From JBNLBT01 sp050303435 (GTDB lineage Bacteria > Pseudomonadota > Gammaproteobacteria > Xanthomonadales > Marinicellaceae): 21,429 nt of DNA. Position 1 is the stretch's first letter. Each line of letters opens with the position of its first letter. Both the position numbers and the translations under genes were made by a program. Below the pieces are notes generated by a model. It was given only the letters and a program-made list of their open reading frames with translations. It ran no database searches and had not been told where the DNA came from. Shown in pieces: positions 6,523 through 15,189 of this stretch. The DNA lies in NCBI GenBank assembly GCA_050303435.1, contig JBNLBT010000055.1, forward strand, positions 1 through 21,429, in the 5' to 3' direction.

Positions 6523-8286
6523 ATGCCCTCTTGGAGTTTCAATTCAGTTGAACTGGTGTTTTTGCAGGCCCTGTTGTTGATTGTGGTGGCCTGTGCCCTG
6601 GTGCCGATCTTTATTCGACTTTCACTGGGCGCGGTGTTGGGTTTTTTGCTCACCGGGGTGCTGGTCAATGTTCTGTTTGCCGGTGGATTTGCAAAACACC
6701 CGGAAGAATTGCTGCATTTTTCCGAATTTGGCGTGGTGTTGTTTTTGTTTGTCATCGGACTGGAGCTGAGGCCACCGACCCTGTGGGCCATGCGCCGCGA
6801 CATCTTTGCCGTGGGCTTGCTGCAGGTGCTCGCGTGCGGCGCCGTGCTGGGTGGCGCCGGCTGGGCGCTGGGACTGCCGGCGGGCACGGCGCTGGTGGTC
6901 GGATTGGGCCTGGCGCTGTCTTCCACTGCACTGGTGATGAGTCAATTGGATGCGCGCGCCGAACGCGACAGCGCGCACGGACGTCAGACCTTCAGTATTC
7001 TGCTGTTTCAGGACCTGGCCATTGTGCCTTTGCTGTTGCTGGTTGCGTTGCTGTCACCGGGCGCCGATGACACTTCATTTGCGCAAGCGCTGCTGCGCGT
7101 CGGGATGGCCGTGCTGGCCATCGGTGTGCTGATCCTGGCCGGTCGTTTTTTGTTGGACCCGTTGTTCAAACTGCTGGCCAAAAGCCGCACCCAGGAAATC
7201 ATGACCGCCGCCGCATTGGGGGTGGTGATCGCAGCGGCCATGCTTATGGATGCGGTGGGCATGTCCTACGCCATGGGCGCGTTCATCGCCGGTGTGTTGC
7301 TGGCCGATTCGGCGTTTCGTCACGAGGTGGAAGCCAACATCGAACCGTTTCGAGGCCTGTTCCTGGGTCTGTTTTTCATTGCCGTGGGCCTGTCCATCGA
7401 CCTCTCCACGGTGCTGAATCAATGGCACATCATTCTCCTCGCCGCGCCGCTGGTCATGGCGGTGAAAGCCGCGATCATTTACCTCGTCGTGCGCGCCTTT
7501 GGCAATCCGCACACCTGCGCCACGCGCACCGGTCTGGGTTTGGCGCAATTGGGGGAATTCGGCTTTGTGCTGTTCAGTGCCGCGGCGGCATCGAACCTGT
7601 TGGCGGCCGATCTGGCGTCCTTGCTGATCGCCACAGTGGCCGTGTCCATGGCGCTTTCACCGCTGTTTGAGAAGCTCACACCTCTGCTGGTGGGCAAGCA
7701 GCGGGTGAGCGATGTGGCGGAAGATTTCAGTGACGCGCGCGGTCAGTTGTTGATCATCGGCTTCGGTCGCTTCGGCCAGATCGTTTCGCAGCCTTTGTTT
7801 GCCTGCGGTTACGAAGTCACCATACTCGACGCCGACGCACAGCGGGTCAAAGACGCGCGCGGCTATGGCTTTCATGTGCACTACGGCGACGGCGCCCGGC
7901 GTGACATACTCAATGCCGCCGGCATTGGTCAATTCAAAGGCGTTCTGGTGTGCACAGACAAAGCAAAAACAACAAATAAAATCATCGACTTGGTGAAGTC
8001 TCTTAATCCAAATGCCGCCATATTTGCCCGCTCATACGACCGCCTGCATTCCATGGAACTGTATCAAAAGGACATCGATTTTTCCATGCGTGAAACCTTC
8101 GAATCGGCGTTGATGCTGGGGCGTTTTGCACTGATCGGACTGGGCGTCAGCGAACAGCGCGCCGACCGCCACGTGGCAGAAATTCGTGCGATTGACCGGC
8201 ACCGCCTGATGGACGACGTGCAGGGACATTTTGAATCCGGCGTGGCCCGCATGCACCGGCGACCCAACCCATCGGAACAAAACTGA
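6523..8286 (+). CDS. KefC-like CPA2 monovalent cation:proton antiporter with TrkA-N (RCK) domain
   Basis: The 587-residue inner-membrane protein has about a dozen hydrophobic helices (about 10-390) of the Na+/H+-exchanger type. The exchanger signature SILLFQDLAIVPLL contains Asp164. A cytosolic Rossmann-fold TrkA-N/RCK domain follows (about 405-525) with the nucleotide-binding loop IIGFGRFGQI. The order and length fit KefB/KefC, glutathione-gated K+ efflux systems that protect against electrophiles. The KefC regulatory loop HALESDIEPF is here HEVEANIEPF (267-276), so the loop is recognisable but its key Asp is Asn272. No KefF/KefG-type ancillary oxidoreductase gene is adjacent, so gating by glutathione is uncertain. 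K+ or Na+ export are both possible. It ends 12 bases from the stop of the convergent RNA hydrolase gene. Confidence 0.9.
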   Translation: MPSWSFNSVELVFLQALLLIVVACALVPIFIRLSLGAVLGFLLTGVLVNVLFAGGFAKHPEELLHFSEFGVVLFLFVIGLELRPPTLWAMRRDIFAVGLLQVLACGAVLGGAGWALGLPAGTALVVGLGLALSSTALVMSQLDARAERDSAHGRQTFSILLFQDLAIVPLLLLVALLSPGADDTSFAQALLRVGMAVLAIGVLILAGRFLLDPLFKLLAKSRTQEIMTAAALGVVIAAAMLMDAVGMSYAMGAFIAGVLLADSAFRHEVEANIEPFRGLFLGLFFIAVGLSIDLSTVLNQWHIILLAAPLVMAVKAAIIYLVVRAFGNPHTCATRTGLGLAQLGEFGFVLFSAAAASNLLAADLASLLIATVAVSMALSPLFEKLTPLLVGKQRVSDVAEDFSDARGQLLIIGFGRFGQIVSQPLFACGYEVTILDADAQRVKDARGYGFHVHYGDGARRDILNAAGIGQFKGVLVCTDKAKTTNKIIDLVKSLNPNAAIFARSYDRLHSMELYQKDIDFSMRETFESALMLGRFALIGLGVSEQRADRHVAEIRAIDRHRLMDDVQGHFESGVARMHRRPNPSEQN

Positions 8287-8298
8287 CGGCGTGTGGCA

Positions 8299-9717
8299 TC
8301 AGAATTTGATGCTTTCTCCGCGTCCGGGCATGTGCGCATGCCAGCCCTGCTTCAGTGCCGCCGCCTGCAGCGCGGCCTTGGCCTGCTGTTCACCGTGGAT
8401 CAGATAGACCCGCGGCTGTGCGGATTTAAAATGCGCCAGCCAATTCAGCAGCTGGGACTGGCTGGCGTGGGCGGAAAACCCGCCCAGGGTGTGAATCTGT
8501 GCGCGCACGGCGATGTCTTCGCCGGCCATGTGAATCGTTTGCGCGCCGTCCACCAGGGCACGCCCCGGTGTGCCGATGGCCTGGTAACCCACAAACAGCA
8601 CGTGCGATTGTCTGCGCCATAGATTGTGTTTCAAGTGGTGCCGGATGCGGCCGCCGTTGCACATGCCACTGCCGGCAATGATGATGGCGCCGCGCTCCAG
8701 CCGATTGAGCCGCATGGATTCTTCGGTGCTCGGGGTGTAGCGTAAAATGGGTAAAAACGTGTGCAGGCTTTGCCGCGACTTGGCGCCGGCCGCCGCACCG
8801 CCCTGGATCGCCGAGCGGTCTTCTTCGTTGTACACGTCCTGGTAGCGATGATAGATTTCTGTCACTGCAATGGCCATCGGGCTGTCCAGATAGACCGCCT
8901 GTTGCTTGAGTTTGCCCTGTTGATACATTTCGCCGAGTCGGAAGATGATTTCATGCGTGCGGCCCACAGCGAACGCAGGAATCAGAATGTTGCCGCCGTT
9001 TTGCGACGCCGTTTCGATCACCTGTTCAAACTCCGCCAGCGTGTCCTGCATGGCGCGGTGTTCGCGGTCACCGTAGGTGGATTCGAGCAGCACCACATCG
9101 GCTTCACTCAGGCATTCCGGGTCGCGCAGCAAGGCGGCCTGGGCATTGCCCAAATCCCCGGAGAACACCAGTTTCTTTTCATCCCCCTGCTCTGATATGG
9201 TGATTTCAACGATGGCCGATCCAAGAATGTGTCCGGCGTCGGCAAAGCGCAGGTGCACGCCCTCAACCACCTTGACGTTCTGATGGTAGCGCACACCCTC
9301 GCAGCGTTGCAGCACGGCTTCAACCTCAGTCAGGCCATACAAGGGCTCAAGCAAGGCTTTGCCGGCGCGCTTGCGGCGCTTGTTTTCCCATTCCACATCG
9401 CGCGCTTGCAGGGAGGCGGCGTCCTTGAGCAGGACATCGATCAGGTCCACGGTGGGCCGGGTCATGTAAATCGGGCCTTTAAACCCCTGCTTGATCAACA
9501 CAGGCAGTCGCCCGGAATGATCCAGGTGCGCGTGCGACAGGATCACGGCATCCAGGGTGGCTGGATCAAACGGCAGGGGCTCGGCATTGGCCGCTTCGTC
9601 GCTGCGCCGGCCCTGAATCATGCCGCATTCGAGCAACACCCGATGTTTGCCTGATTGCAGCAGGTACATGGAACCGGTGACGCCTTCGGTGGCGCCGTAA
9701 AATGTGAGTTCTGCCAT
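8299..9717 (-). CDS. Beta-CASP metallo-beta-lactamase-fold RNA hydrolase (CPSF73/YSH1-like)
   Basis: The 472-residue cytosolic protein belongs to the bacterial beta-CASP ribonuclease family, relatives of eukaryotic CPSF73 and of archaeal/Thermus exo- and endoribonucleases. The metallo-beta-lactamase motifs are complete: SHAHLDH (62-67, zinc ligands), ADAGHILGSA with His163, and SGDLG with Asp188. The beta-CASP insert (about 215-385) has ESTYGDR, IPAFAVGR and the GSGMCNGGR motif. The C-terminal RMMBL part has GGFSAHA (His417) and YLIHGE (His441). It is the last gene of a four-gene leftward operon, 20 bases after the phosphate transporter, with a GGGAG ribosome binding site 7 bases before its ATG. 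A catalytically intact nuclease is expected; its RNA targets are unknown. Confidence 0.92.
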   Translation of the reverse strand: MAELTFYGATEGVTGSMYLLQSGKHRVLLECGMIQGRRSDEAANAEPLPFDPATLDAVILSHAHLDHSGRLPVLIKQGFKGPIYMTRPTVDLIDVLLKDAASLQARDVEWENKRRKRAGKALLEPLYGLTEVEAVLQRCEGVRYHQNVKVVEGVHLRFADAGHILGSAIVEITISEQGDEKKLVFSGDLGNAQAALLRDPECLSEADVVLLESTYGDREHRAMQDTLAEFEQVIETASQNGGNILIPAFAVGRTHEIIFRLGEMYQQGKLKQQAVYLDSPMAIAVTEIYHRYQDVYNEEDRSAIQGGAAAGAKSRQSLHTFLPILRYTPSTEESMRLNRLERGAIIIAGSGMCNGGRIRHHLKHNLWRRQSHVLFVGYQAIGTPGRALVDGAQTIHMAGEDIAVRAQIHTLGGFSAHASQSQLLNWLAHFKSAQPRVYLIHGEQQAKAALQAAALKQGWHAHMPGRGESIKF

Positions 9718-9737
9718 TGCGCGACTCCCGTTTGTGG

Positions 9738-11396
9738 TTATTTCGTGGACGGCGATTCGGCCGCGTCGGGCGATCGGTCCAGATGAATGGTGCGTTCCAG
9801 CATTTGCAGCCGGTCAAACGCCTTGCCCCAAAGCTGTGCGGTGTGCAAGGCGTCGGCCAACACATCGATGGCCTGCGACAATTGCGGCACCGACACGCGC
9901 CCGCCGGTGGCCGCTGCGATCAGTTCCGACTTGATGGCATCGTGCTGACCGGCCAGTGTTTCCTGTTGGGCGCGTAAAGCCCTGGAACCGGTGATTTCAT
10001 TGTCCCGGGTTTGTTGCATGAACACGGCCACGGACTGAAGAAATTGTGTGACGCGCTGTTCCAGGACGTCAACAGACAGTGGCTCACGCGCCTGGATGTC
10101 CTGTGCCTGCGATTCGGTGGCATTGGCGATGGCCCATAAATACTGATCCACCCGCATCAGTGTTTCCAAGGCTCCGGAGGTTTCCTGATGCAAGGCGGCG
10201 CTTTCGATGCTGACGATGAATTTTGACACGTCCGCAGACAGTGATCTCAAAACATTCACCTCGTGCACCAGAGTTTTCATCGATGCGGTTCTTTTCGGCA
10301 GAATGCGCGCATACAGCGTCACAATCCGTTGGGCAATGGAAAGCAATTCCAGAATCAAAGCATTCACGGCCAACACCGGCGTTTGCGCAATGGTGCGGTC
10401 AAGAAAACGTGGGTGCATGGCCTGATCTTCCCAGGCTTGAAAACGCCGCTCCAAAAATACGCTCAGCGGTCTGTTCAGAGGAAAAACCAGCAACACGCCC
10501 AGGATGTTGAATGCGCTGTGAAAAATGGCCAGTGCGATGGCCGGAGCGGCCTGCACTTCGAAGAGTTGGGTCAAAGCGTCAATCAACTTGAACATCACCG
10601 GCAACAGCAACAAGGCCACCAGCGCGGTGGCCACGTTAAAAATCACCTGCGCTGCGGCCACTCTTTTGGCATTGGATGTGGCGCCGATGGCGGCCAACAT
10701 GGCCGTGGACGTGGTGCCAATGTTCGCCCCGATCACCATGGCACCGGCCGCGTGCATGCCCAAAAGGCCGCTGGCTGTGGCGGTGATGGTCAAGGCAATG
10801 GAGGCACTTGATGACTGCGTCAAGACCGTCATGAACACGCCAATCAACAGGTACACAAACACAGCGGGCACGCCGGTGACAGTGAATTGACTCAGGTTGA
10901 AGGCCTGAACCATGCCCTCGAAAGCCCCCTTGAGCACATCGATGCCGACAAAAAACAGACCAAAGCCCACCAATGCCAGCCCAAAGGCTCCCAGACGATC
11001 TTGACTGCGGGTCAATTTGAGCAACATGCCCAGGCCAATCATCGGCATGGCAAAGACCTGAATATTGAACTTGAAGCCAACCAGCGCCACCAGCCAGGCC
11101 GTCATGGTGGTGCCCACATTGGCGCCATAAACGATGCCCAGTGCCTGATTCATGCTGATCAGGCCGGCGTTGACAAAACCCAGTGAAGCCACCGTCACGG
11201 CGCTGGAGGATTGCACCACCGAAGTCATGAAAAAACCGCTGAACAATCCTCGCAGCGGCGTTTTACTCCAGCGCGAAAGCAGCGAACGCAACGACGCGCC
11301 GGCGGCCAGTTTCAGGCCATCGGTCATCAAGCCGATGGCGAGCAGGAAAATGCCCAATCCACCGAGAACGGTGCCGCTCAGATTCAGTGTGTCCAC
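9738..11396 (-). CDS. Na+/phosphate cotransporter (NptA/YjbB-type) with PhoU-like tail
   Basis: I place the start at the GTG at 11396 (552 residues). The longer in-frame extension to 11555 would overlap the upstream universal-stress gene, and its Cys-rich translation does not look coding. From this start the protein opens directly into the family N-terminus (TVLGGLGIFLLAIGLMTDGL). The two Na/Pi-cotransporter repeats carry the duplicated QSSS motifs (62-65 and 194-197), each followed by a GAN-GTT segment (GANVGTT, GANIGTT). Membrane helices end near residue 310. A cytosolic helical PhoU-like region (about 340-535) follows. The protein moves phosphate with Na+ across the inner membrane; in bacteria export is often proposed. 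No strong ribosome binding site precedes the GTG, which lies 32 bases after the upstream stop, so translational coupling is likely. Confidence 0.88.
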   Translation of the reverse strand: MDTLNLSGTVLGGLGIFLLAIGLMTDGLKLAAGASLRSLLSRWSKTPLRGLFSGFFMTSVVQSSSAVTVASLGFVNAGLISMNQALGIVYGANVGTTMTAWLVALVGFKFNIQVFAMPMIGLGMLLKLTRSQDRLGAFGLALVGFGLFFVGIDVLKGAFEGMVQAFNLSQFTVTGVPAVFVYLLIGVFMTVLTQSSSASIALTITATASGLLGMHAAGAMVIGANIGTTSTAMLAAIGATSNAKRVAAAQVIFNVATALVALLLLPVMFKLIDALTQLFEVQAAPAIALAIFHSAFNILGVLLVFPLNRPLSVFLERRFQAWEDQAMHPRFLDRTIAQTPVLAVNALILELLSIAQRIVTLYARILPKRTASMKTLVHEVNVLRSLSADVSKFIVSIESAALHQETSGALETLMRVDQYLWAIANATESQAQDIQAREPLSVDVLEQRVTQFLQSVAVFMQQTRDNEITGSRALRAQQETLAGQHDAIKSELIAAATGGRVSVPQLSQAIDVLADALHTAQLWGKAFDRLQMLERTIHLDRSPDAAESPSTK

Positions 11397-11428
11397 GTCG
11401 CAGTCAACCGCACAATGGCTGCACCCAT

Positions 11429-11698
11429 TCAGCGCTGCACAATCAAGGCATCCACCGACAGGCGCGAAAGAATTTTTTCCGCGGTGTTGCCCACAATCAG
11501 GCCCGAAATGCCGGTTCTGGCAACATTCCCCATCAACCCCAGGTGCGCCATGCATTGATTGATTTTTTCGACTGTGACGGACGGACTGTGCTGGCCAAAA
11601 TACAACACTTTCATCAATTCGGGTTTAAACAGACTGGTTTTTCTGATCAAGGCTTTGAGGCCTTTGTCGCTGTCAATCAAAATGAGCGCTTTCTTCAC
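11429..11698 (-). CDS. Short universal-stress-protein-like protein (89 residues)
   Basis: This small gene starts at a GTG at 11698 with an excellent GGAGG ribosome binding site 6 bases upstream, which argues that it is real. Residues 1-9 (MKKALILID) fit the first beta-strand of the UspA fold and 29-34 (MKVLYFG region) a second. The C-terminal third (MGNVARTGISGLIVGNTAE, then KILSRLSVDALIVQR) fits the end of UspE-type domains, with a degenerate ATP loop G57-x2-A60-x9-G70-N71. A normal domain is about 140 residues, so roughly 50 residues of the middle are missing. It may be a minimal dimerising USP that no longer binds ATP in the usual way. It sits third from the end of the operon, between the P-type ATPase and the phosphate transporter. 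Confidence 0.75.
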   Translation of the reverse strand: MKKALILIDSDKGLKALIRKTSLFKPELMKVLYFGQHSPSVTVEKINQCMAHLGLMGNVARTGISGLIVGNTAEKILSRLSVDALIVQR

Positions 11699-11752
11699 AA
11701 ATGGCCTCCACTGGGTTTAATGTTTTTACAATTCGAATGATCGTGCATGGAA

Positions 11753-14446
11753 TTATTGTACCGGATTCATATGCCGCAGCAGCATTTTTTCAATTTCGAC
11801 CAGCGGCACCACCCACGCGGCCAGCAACGTCACGATCAGCCAATCCTGCAACAACAAACCGGTCACGCCGAACAGCTGTTGGGACAGCGGCAGGTGGGTG
11901 AACAGCAGCTGCATGGCGATCACCGCCATTGAAGCCAGCACAGCCGGGCGCAGGCCAACAAAAAACGCACGAGTGAACATGGACTGGCGCAATCCGCGAC
12001 AGGTGAACAGATAAAACACCTCCATCAGGACCAGCGCATTGACGGCGACGGAGCGCGCGTATTCAAGAGACGCACCCTGCAATCTGTAGTGCTTGAACAA
12101 GGCAAATACAATCCCTGCACCGAGCACACCCACCGCCAGCACGCGCAGCCACAATGCAGCAGTAAACAGGCCTTGCTCAGGTGCCCTGGGCGGGCGCTGC
12201 ATGACATCGCTTTCCGCGCGTTCAAACACCAGCGCCAGTGCCAGTGTGATGGTGGTCACCATGTTGATCCACAGCACCTGCGCCGGCGTCACCGGCAGCA
12301 CGTGTCCGATCGCAATGGCGACAACAATCACCAGCGATTCAGCCAAATTCATGGGCAATTCAAAAGCCATCGATTTGACGATGTTGTCATACACGGTGCG
12401 GCCCGCTTTGACCGCGTGCACAATGGTGCTGAAATTGTCGTCCGTGAGGACAAAATCCGCGGCTTCCTTGGCCACGTCTGTGCCCTTTTGGCCCATCGCC
12501 ACGCCGATGTTGGCGGATTTCAGCGCCGGCGCATCGTTCACGCCATCGCCGGTCATGGCCACCACATGGCGGTTGCTTTGTAACGCTTTGACGATGCGCA
12601 GTTTGTTGGCCGGACTGGTGCGTGCGAACACATCGGTGTGTTCCACTTCAATGGCCAGTGCCCGGTCTGTCAGTGCATCGATGGCCTGACCGGTCAGTTG
12701 CCGCGATACATCCATGCCCAATTCGGCCCCGATGGCTGCGGCGGTGAGCGGGTTGTCGCCGGTGATCATCTTCACGCGGATGCCGGCCCGTCGGCAGGTG
12801 GCGACCGAGGCGATCGCCTCGTCGCGCGGCGGATCGATGATGCCGACCAGCGCGAGCATCAACACGTCGTGTTCAATGGTTTCGGGGGTGAACTGACCGG
12901 GTTCGGTCACGCGATCCGCGCTGGCCAGTGCCAACACCCGCATGCCTTGCGCCGCCATTTGTTCCATCGATCGGTGCCACAGCGCCAAATCGATGGCTTC
13001 AGGGCCGCTTGAACCCAGCTGGCGGGTGGCCCGGGCCAGCAACTTCTCAGGCGCGCCTTTGATGCACGCCAGCCACACGCCTTGTGGATTTTGATGCAAA
13101 GTGGCCATGCATTGCTTTTCACTGTCAAATGGCAGCGCATCTGTGCGCGGCCACTGAGTGTTCAATGCCGTCAGATCCAGCCCCTGTTTCATGCCCAGCA
13201 CCAACAACGCGCCTTCGGTGGGGTCGCCATGCACCACCCAGTACGCGTTGCGCTGTTGCACCCGTGCGTCGTTGCACAAAACGGCCACCAGGGCTGCCTG
13301 GTGCAGGGCCACAGATGCGTCCGGTAACGAGTCCAGCGTTGCGTCCATCGCTTCAATCTGTCCGGCTGGATCAAACCCCTCACCGCTGAGACGAAATCGT
13401 CCGATGGCCGTGTCGATGCGCCGGGCGGTCATGGCGTTGGTCGTCAAGGTGCCGGTTTTGTCGGTGCAAATGACGTCCACAGAACCCAGCACTTCAACCG
13501 CCGGCAAACGCCGAACCAATGCATTCTGGCGCGCCATTCGTTGCACACCAATGGCCAGGGCAATGGTCACAATCGCTGGCAGGCCTTCAGGGATGATCGA
13601 CACAGCAATGCCGATGGCGGCCTGAAACATGTCGGCCCAGGCCAGCTTGTGCAATGACACACCCAACAACGCCGTCGCCACTGCAAGCAGCAGCACCGCG
13701 GCGGTGAGTCGGCGTGCAAACGCATTCAACTGCCGTTGCAGCGGCGTGGGTGCAAACGTTGCCTGTTCGACCAGCGCACTGATGCGGCCCATCTGCGTGC
13801 GCACGCCGGTGTGTGTCACCAGGCCGCGCGCCTGACCCCGCGTCATCAGGGTGCCTATGAACATCATGTTGCTGCGTTCAGCCAGCGGCACCGAAACATC
13901 CAGTGGCGCCGTGTGCTTCTCGACCGGGAGCGATTCTCCTGTCAACGCCGATTCATCGCAGTGCGCGTCCCTGGCAAACATCAGACGCACATCGGCCGGC
14001 ACGCGATCGCCGGCCTGCAACAACACCACATCGCCGGGCACCAGTTCGCGACCATCCACGAGGGTTTGCACACCGTCGCGCAGCACCGTGCATTGCGCCG
14101 TCGACAGATGCACAATGGCCCGCAGCGCGTCTTCCGCTTTGCCTTCCTGTATGAACCCCATCAAGGCATTGACGATCACCACCGCCAAGATCACACCGCT
14201 GTCGACGAAATGCTGCAACAACATACTGACGGCCGCGCCGATGAGCAGCACAATGATCAGCACGTTGTTGAATTGCAGCAGAACACGCAGCCAGGCCGGT
14301 TTTGGCGGCGCCTGAGGCAAGCTGTTGTTACCAAAACGCTGACGCAATACACTGACCTGCTGCTGCGACAGGCCCTGCTCTCCTGAGGACAACGCGCGGG
14401 CAAGGTCCTCAACGGAGCGGCTGTGGGGGTCGGACATCGTGCTCAT
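11753..14446 (-). CDS. P2-type cation-transporting ATPase (PacL/Ca2+-ATPase-like)
   Basis: The 897-residue inner-membrane pump has the cation-ATPase N-terminal domain, the actuator loop TGES (169-172) and the M4 motif IIPEGLP (Glu287). The phosphorylation site is CTDKTGT (Asp329), the nucleotide-binding loop is KGAPE, the hinge is MTGDGVNDAP (631-640), and there are ten predicted helices. Compared with SERCA, the M5 residues Asn and Glu (N700, E703) and the M6 residues Asn and Thr (N728, T731) are kept, but the M6 Asp is Thr732. The M6 stretch WINMVTTITLALAL is typical of a bacterial P2 group with unproven ion choice, so Ca2+ is possible but not certain. There is no clear ribosome binding site at the ATG at 14446; a second in-frame ATG lies at 14437. 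This is the first gene of the operon, with a RegA-box-like site upstream. Confidence 0.9.
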   Translation of the reverse strand: MSTMSDPHSRSVEDLARALSSGEQGLSQQQVSVLRQRFGNNSLPQAPPKPAWLRVLLQFNNVLIIVLLIGAAVSMLLQHFVDSGVILAVVIVNALMGFIQEGKAEDALRAIVHLSTAQCTVLRDGVQTLVDGRELVPGDVVLLQAGDRVPADVRLMFARDAHCDESALTGESLPVEKHTAPLDVSVPLAERSNMMFIGTLMTRGQARGLVTHTGVRTQMGRISALVEQATFAPTPLQRQLNAFARRLTAAVLLLAVATALLGVSLHKLAWADMFQAAIGIAVSIIPEGLPAIVTIALAIGVQRMARQNALVRRLPAVEVLGSVDVICTDKTGTLTTNAMTARRIDTAIGRFRLSGEGFDPAGQIEAMDATLDSLPDASVALHQAALVAVLCNDARVQQRNAYWVVHGDPTEGALLVLGMKQGLDLTALNTQWPRTDALPFDSEKQCMATLHQNPQGVWLACIKGAPEKLLARATRQLGSSGPEAIDLALWHRSMEQMAAQGMRVLALASADRVTEPGQFTPETIEHDVLMLALVGIIDPPRDEAIASVATCRRAGIRVKMITGDNPLTAAAIGAELGMDVSRQLTGQAIDALTDRALAIEVEHTDVFARTSPANKLRIVKALQSNRHVVAMTGDGVNDAPALKSANIGVAMGQKGTDVAKEAADFVLTDDNFSTIVHAVKAGRTVYDNIVKSMAFELPMNLAESLVIVVAIAIGHVLPVTPAQVLWINMVTTITLALALVFERAESDVMQRPPRAPEQGLFTAALWLRVLAVGVLGAGIVFALFKHYRLQGASLEYARSVAVNALVLMEVFYLFTCRGLRQSMFTRAFFVGLRPAVLASMAVIAMQLLFTHLPLSQQLFGVTGLLLQDWLIVTLLAAWVVPLVEIEKMLLRHMNPVQ

Positions 14447-14649
14447 GTTTTACAGATCGAATTCACTGCATTGACAAACCTGTGTTTTGATCTGTCAGTA
14501 TGCCGCGCCATTCAATGAAATTGAAAATTTACTGCATTAAATGTGATGCATGTCAATGATGGCCGTTCATGTGCTCAACAACAGCTTTCATGTCACGCAC
14601 AGCAATCAAAGTGAAAACAACAGGCATTTCGTCAAAAGCCCATGGCCTC
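14447..14649. other. Intergenic region upstream of the ATPase operon
   Basis: This 203-base gap lies between the end of regA and the start of the ATPase, both leftward. It contains the RegA-box-like site (14492-14506) and a small AT-rich dyad TTCAAT-GAA-ATTGAA (14511-14525). Read leftwards, TTGTCA with TGTAAA 17 bases later (nearest the ATPase ATG) is a possible but poor promoter that would give an almost leaderless message. No T-tailed hairpin was found after regA, so read-through from regBA into the ATPase operon is possible. Confidence 0.4.
14492..14506 (-). promoter_or_regulatory. RegA/RegR-box-like site upstream of the ATPase operon
   Basis: On the minus strand the bases are GCGGCATACTGACAG. 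Against the RegR/RegA consensus as I remember it, GNG(A/G)C(A/G)TTNNGNCGC, 8 of the 11 fixed positions match, with the left half nearly complete. It lies 46-60 bases before the ATPase ATG. Confidence 0.35.
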
Positions 14650-15189
14650 TCAAACACCGGATTTGGGTTTTTTTTGCAGTTTGCGCTGCAAGGTTCTTCT
14701 GTGCATACCCAGAATTCGGGCGGCCTGTGACACATTGTGTCCGCACTGTTGCAATACGGATTGAATGTGGTCCCACTCCACCTGGCCCAATGTGTGGCGC
14801 GGCAACAGGTCGCTGTCTGGCGCGGTGTTGTGACCATTTAAGGCCAGCACCACTTGCTCAACGTCTATCGGCTTGGTCAGATAATTCAAAGCCCCCATGC
14901 GAATGGATTCGACTGCGGTGGCGATGCTGGCATATCCGGTCAGAATGACGACATTGAGGTCAGGCATCTCATCCAGCAACATGCGACAGGCATGCAATCC
15001 ACTCTCACCCGCCAGATTGAGATCGATGATTGCATGGCTGTATTGAGTGCCAGTGTTCAGCGCTGTGTCGATTTGCTGTAAATCGTGCACCGCGTGCACT
15101 TTGAAACCGTATTCGATCAGCCAATCAGACATGACCTGACAAAAAGGACGATCGTCATCAACAAGCAACAAGTGCTGGATTGCTTTCAT
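14650..15189 (-). CDS. regA: RegA/PrrA/ActR-family redox response regulator
   Basis: I start the protein at the ATG at 15189 (179 residues), which overlaps the regB stop as ATGA; an in-frame TTG at 15198 is less likely. The receiver domain has D11/D12, phosphoacceptor Asp56 (IIDLNL), Thr84 (LTGYASIATAV) and Lys106. After a short linker comes the Fis-type helix-turn-helix (139-172), VEWDHIQSVLQQCG and then NVSQAARILGMHRRTLQRKL. This is the hallmark of RegA/PrrA/ActR/RegR and is almost invariant in that family. The proline-rich hinge of alphaproteobacterial RegA is reduced to a single proline here. The family switches respiration, carbon fixation, nitrogen and metal genes in response to redox state. 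It pairs with the upstream RegB-like kinase. Confidence 0.92.
   Translation of the reverse strand: MKAIQHLLLVDDDRPFCQVMSDWLIEYGFKVHAVHDLQQIDTALNTGTQYSHAIIDLNLAGESGLHACRMLLDEMPDLNVVILTGYASIATAVESIRMGALNYLTKPIDVEQVVLALNGHNTAPDSDLLPRHTLGQVEWDHIQSVLQQCGHNVSQAARILGMHRRTLQRKLQKKPKSGV

Noticed and set aside
11397..11555. N-terminal extension of the Na/Pi cotransporter frame
   Set aside because: It overlaps the universal-stress gene, is Cys-rich and unlike the family N-terminus, which begins right after the GTG at 11396.
14471..14495. Possible FNR site upstream of the ATPase operon
   Set aside because: TTGAC-like and TTGAT-like half sites are present but no TTGAT-N4-ATCAA arrangement can be made.
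14553..14627. Leftward 24-codon frame (MPVVFTLIAVRDMKAVVEHM...) after regA
   Set aside because: The wording looks protein-like, but there is no ribosome binding site before its ATG and it is too short to judge without homologues.
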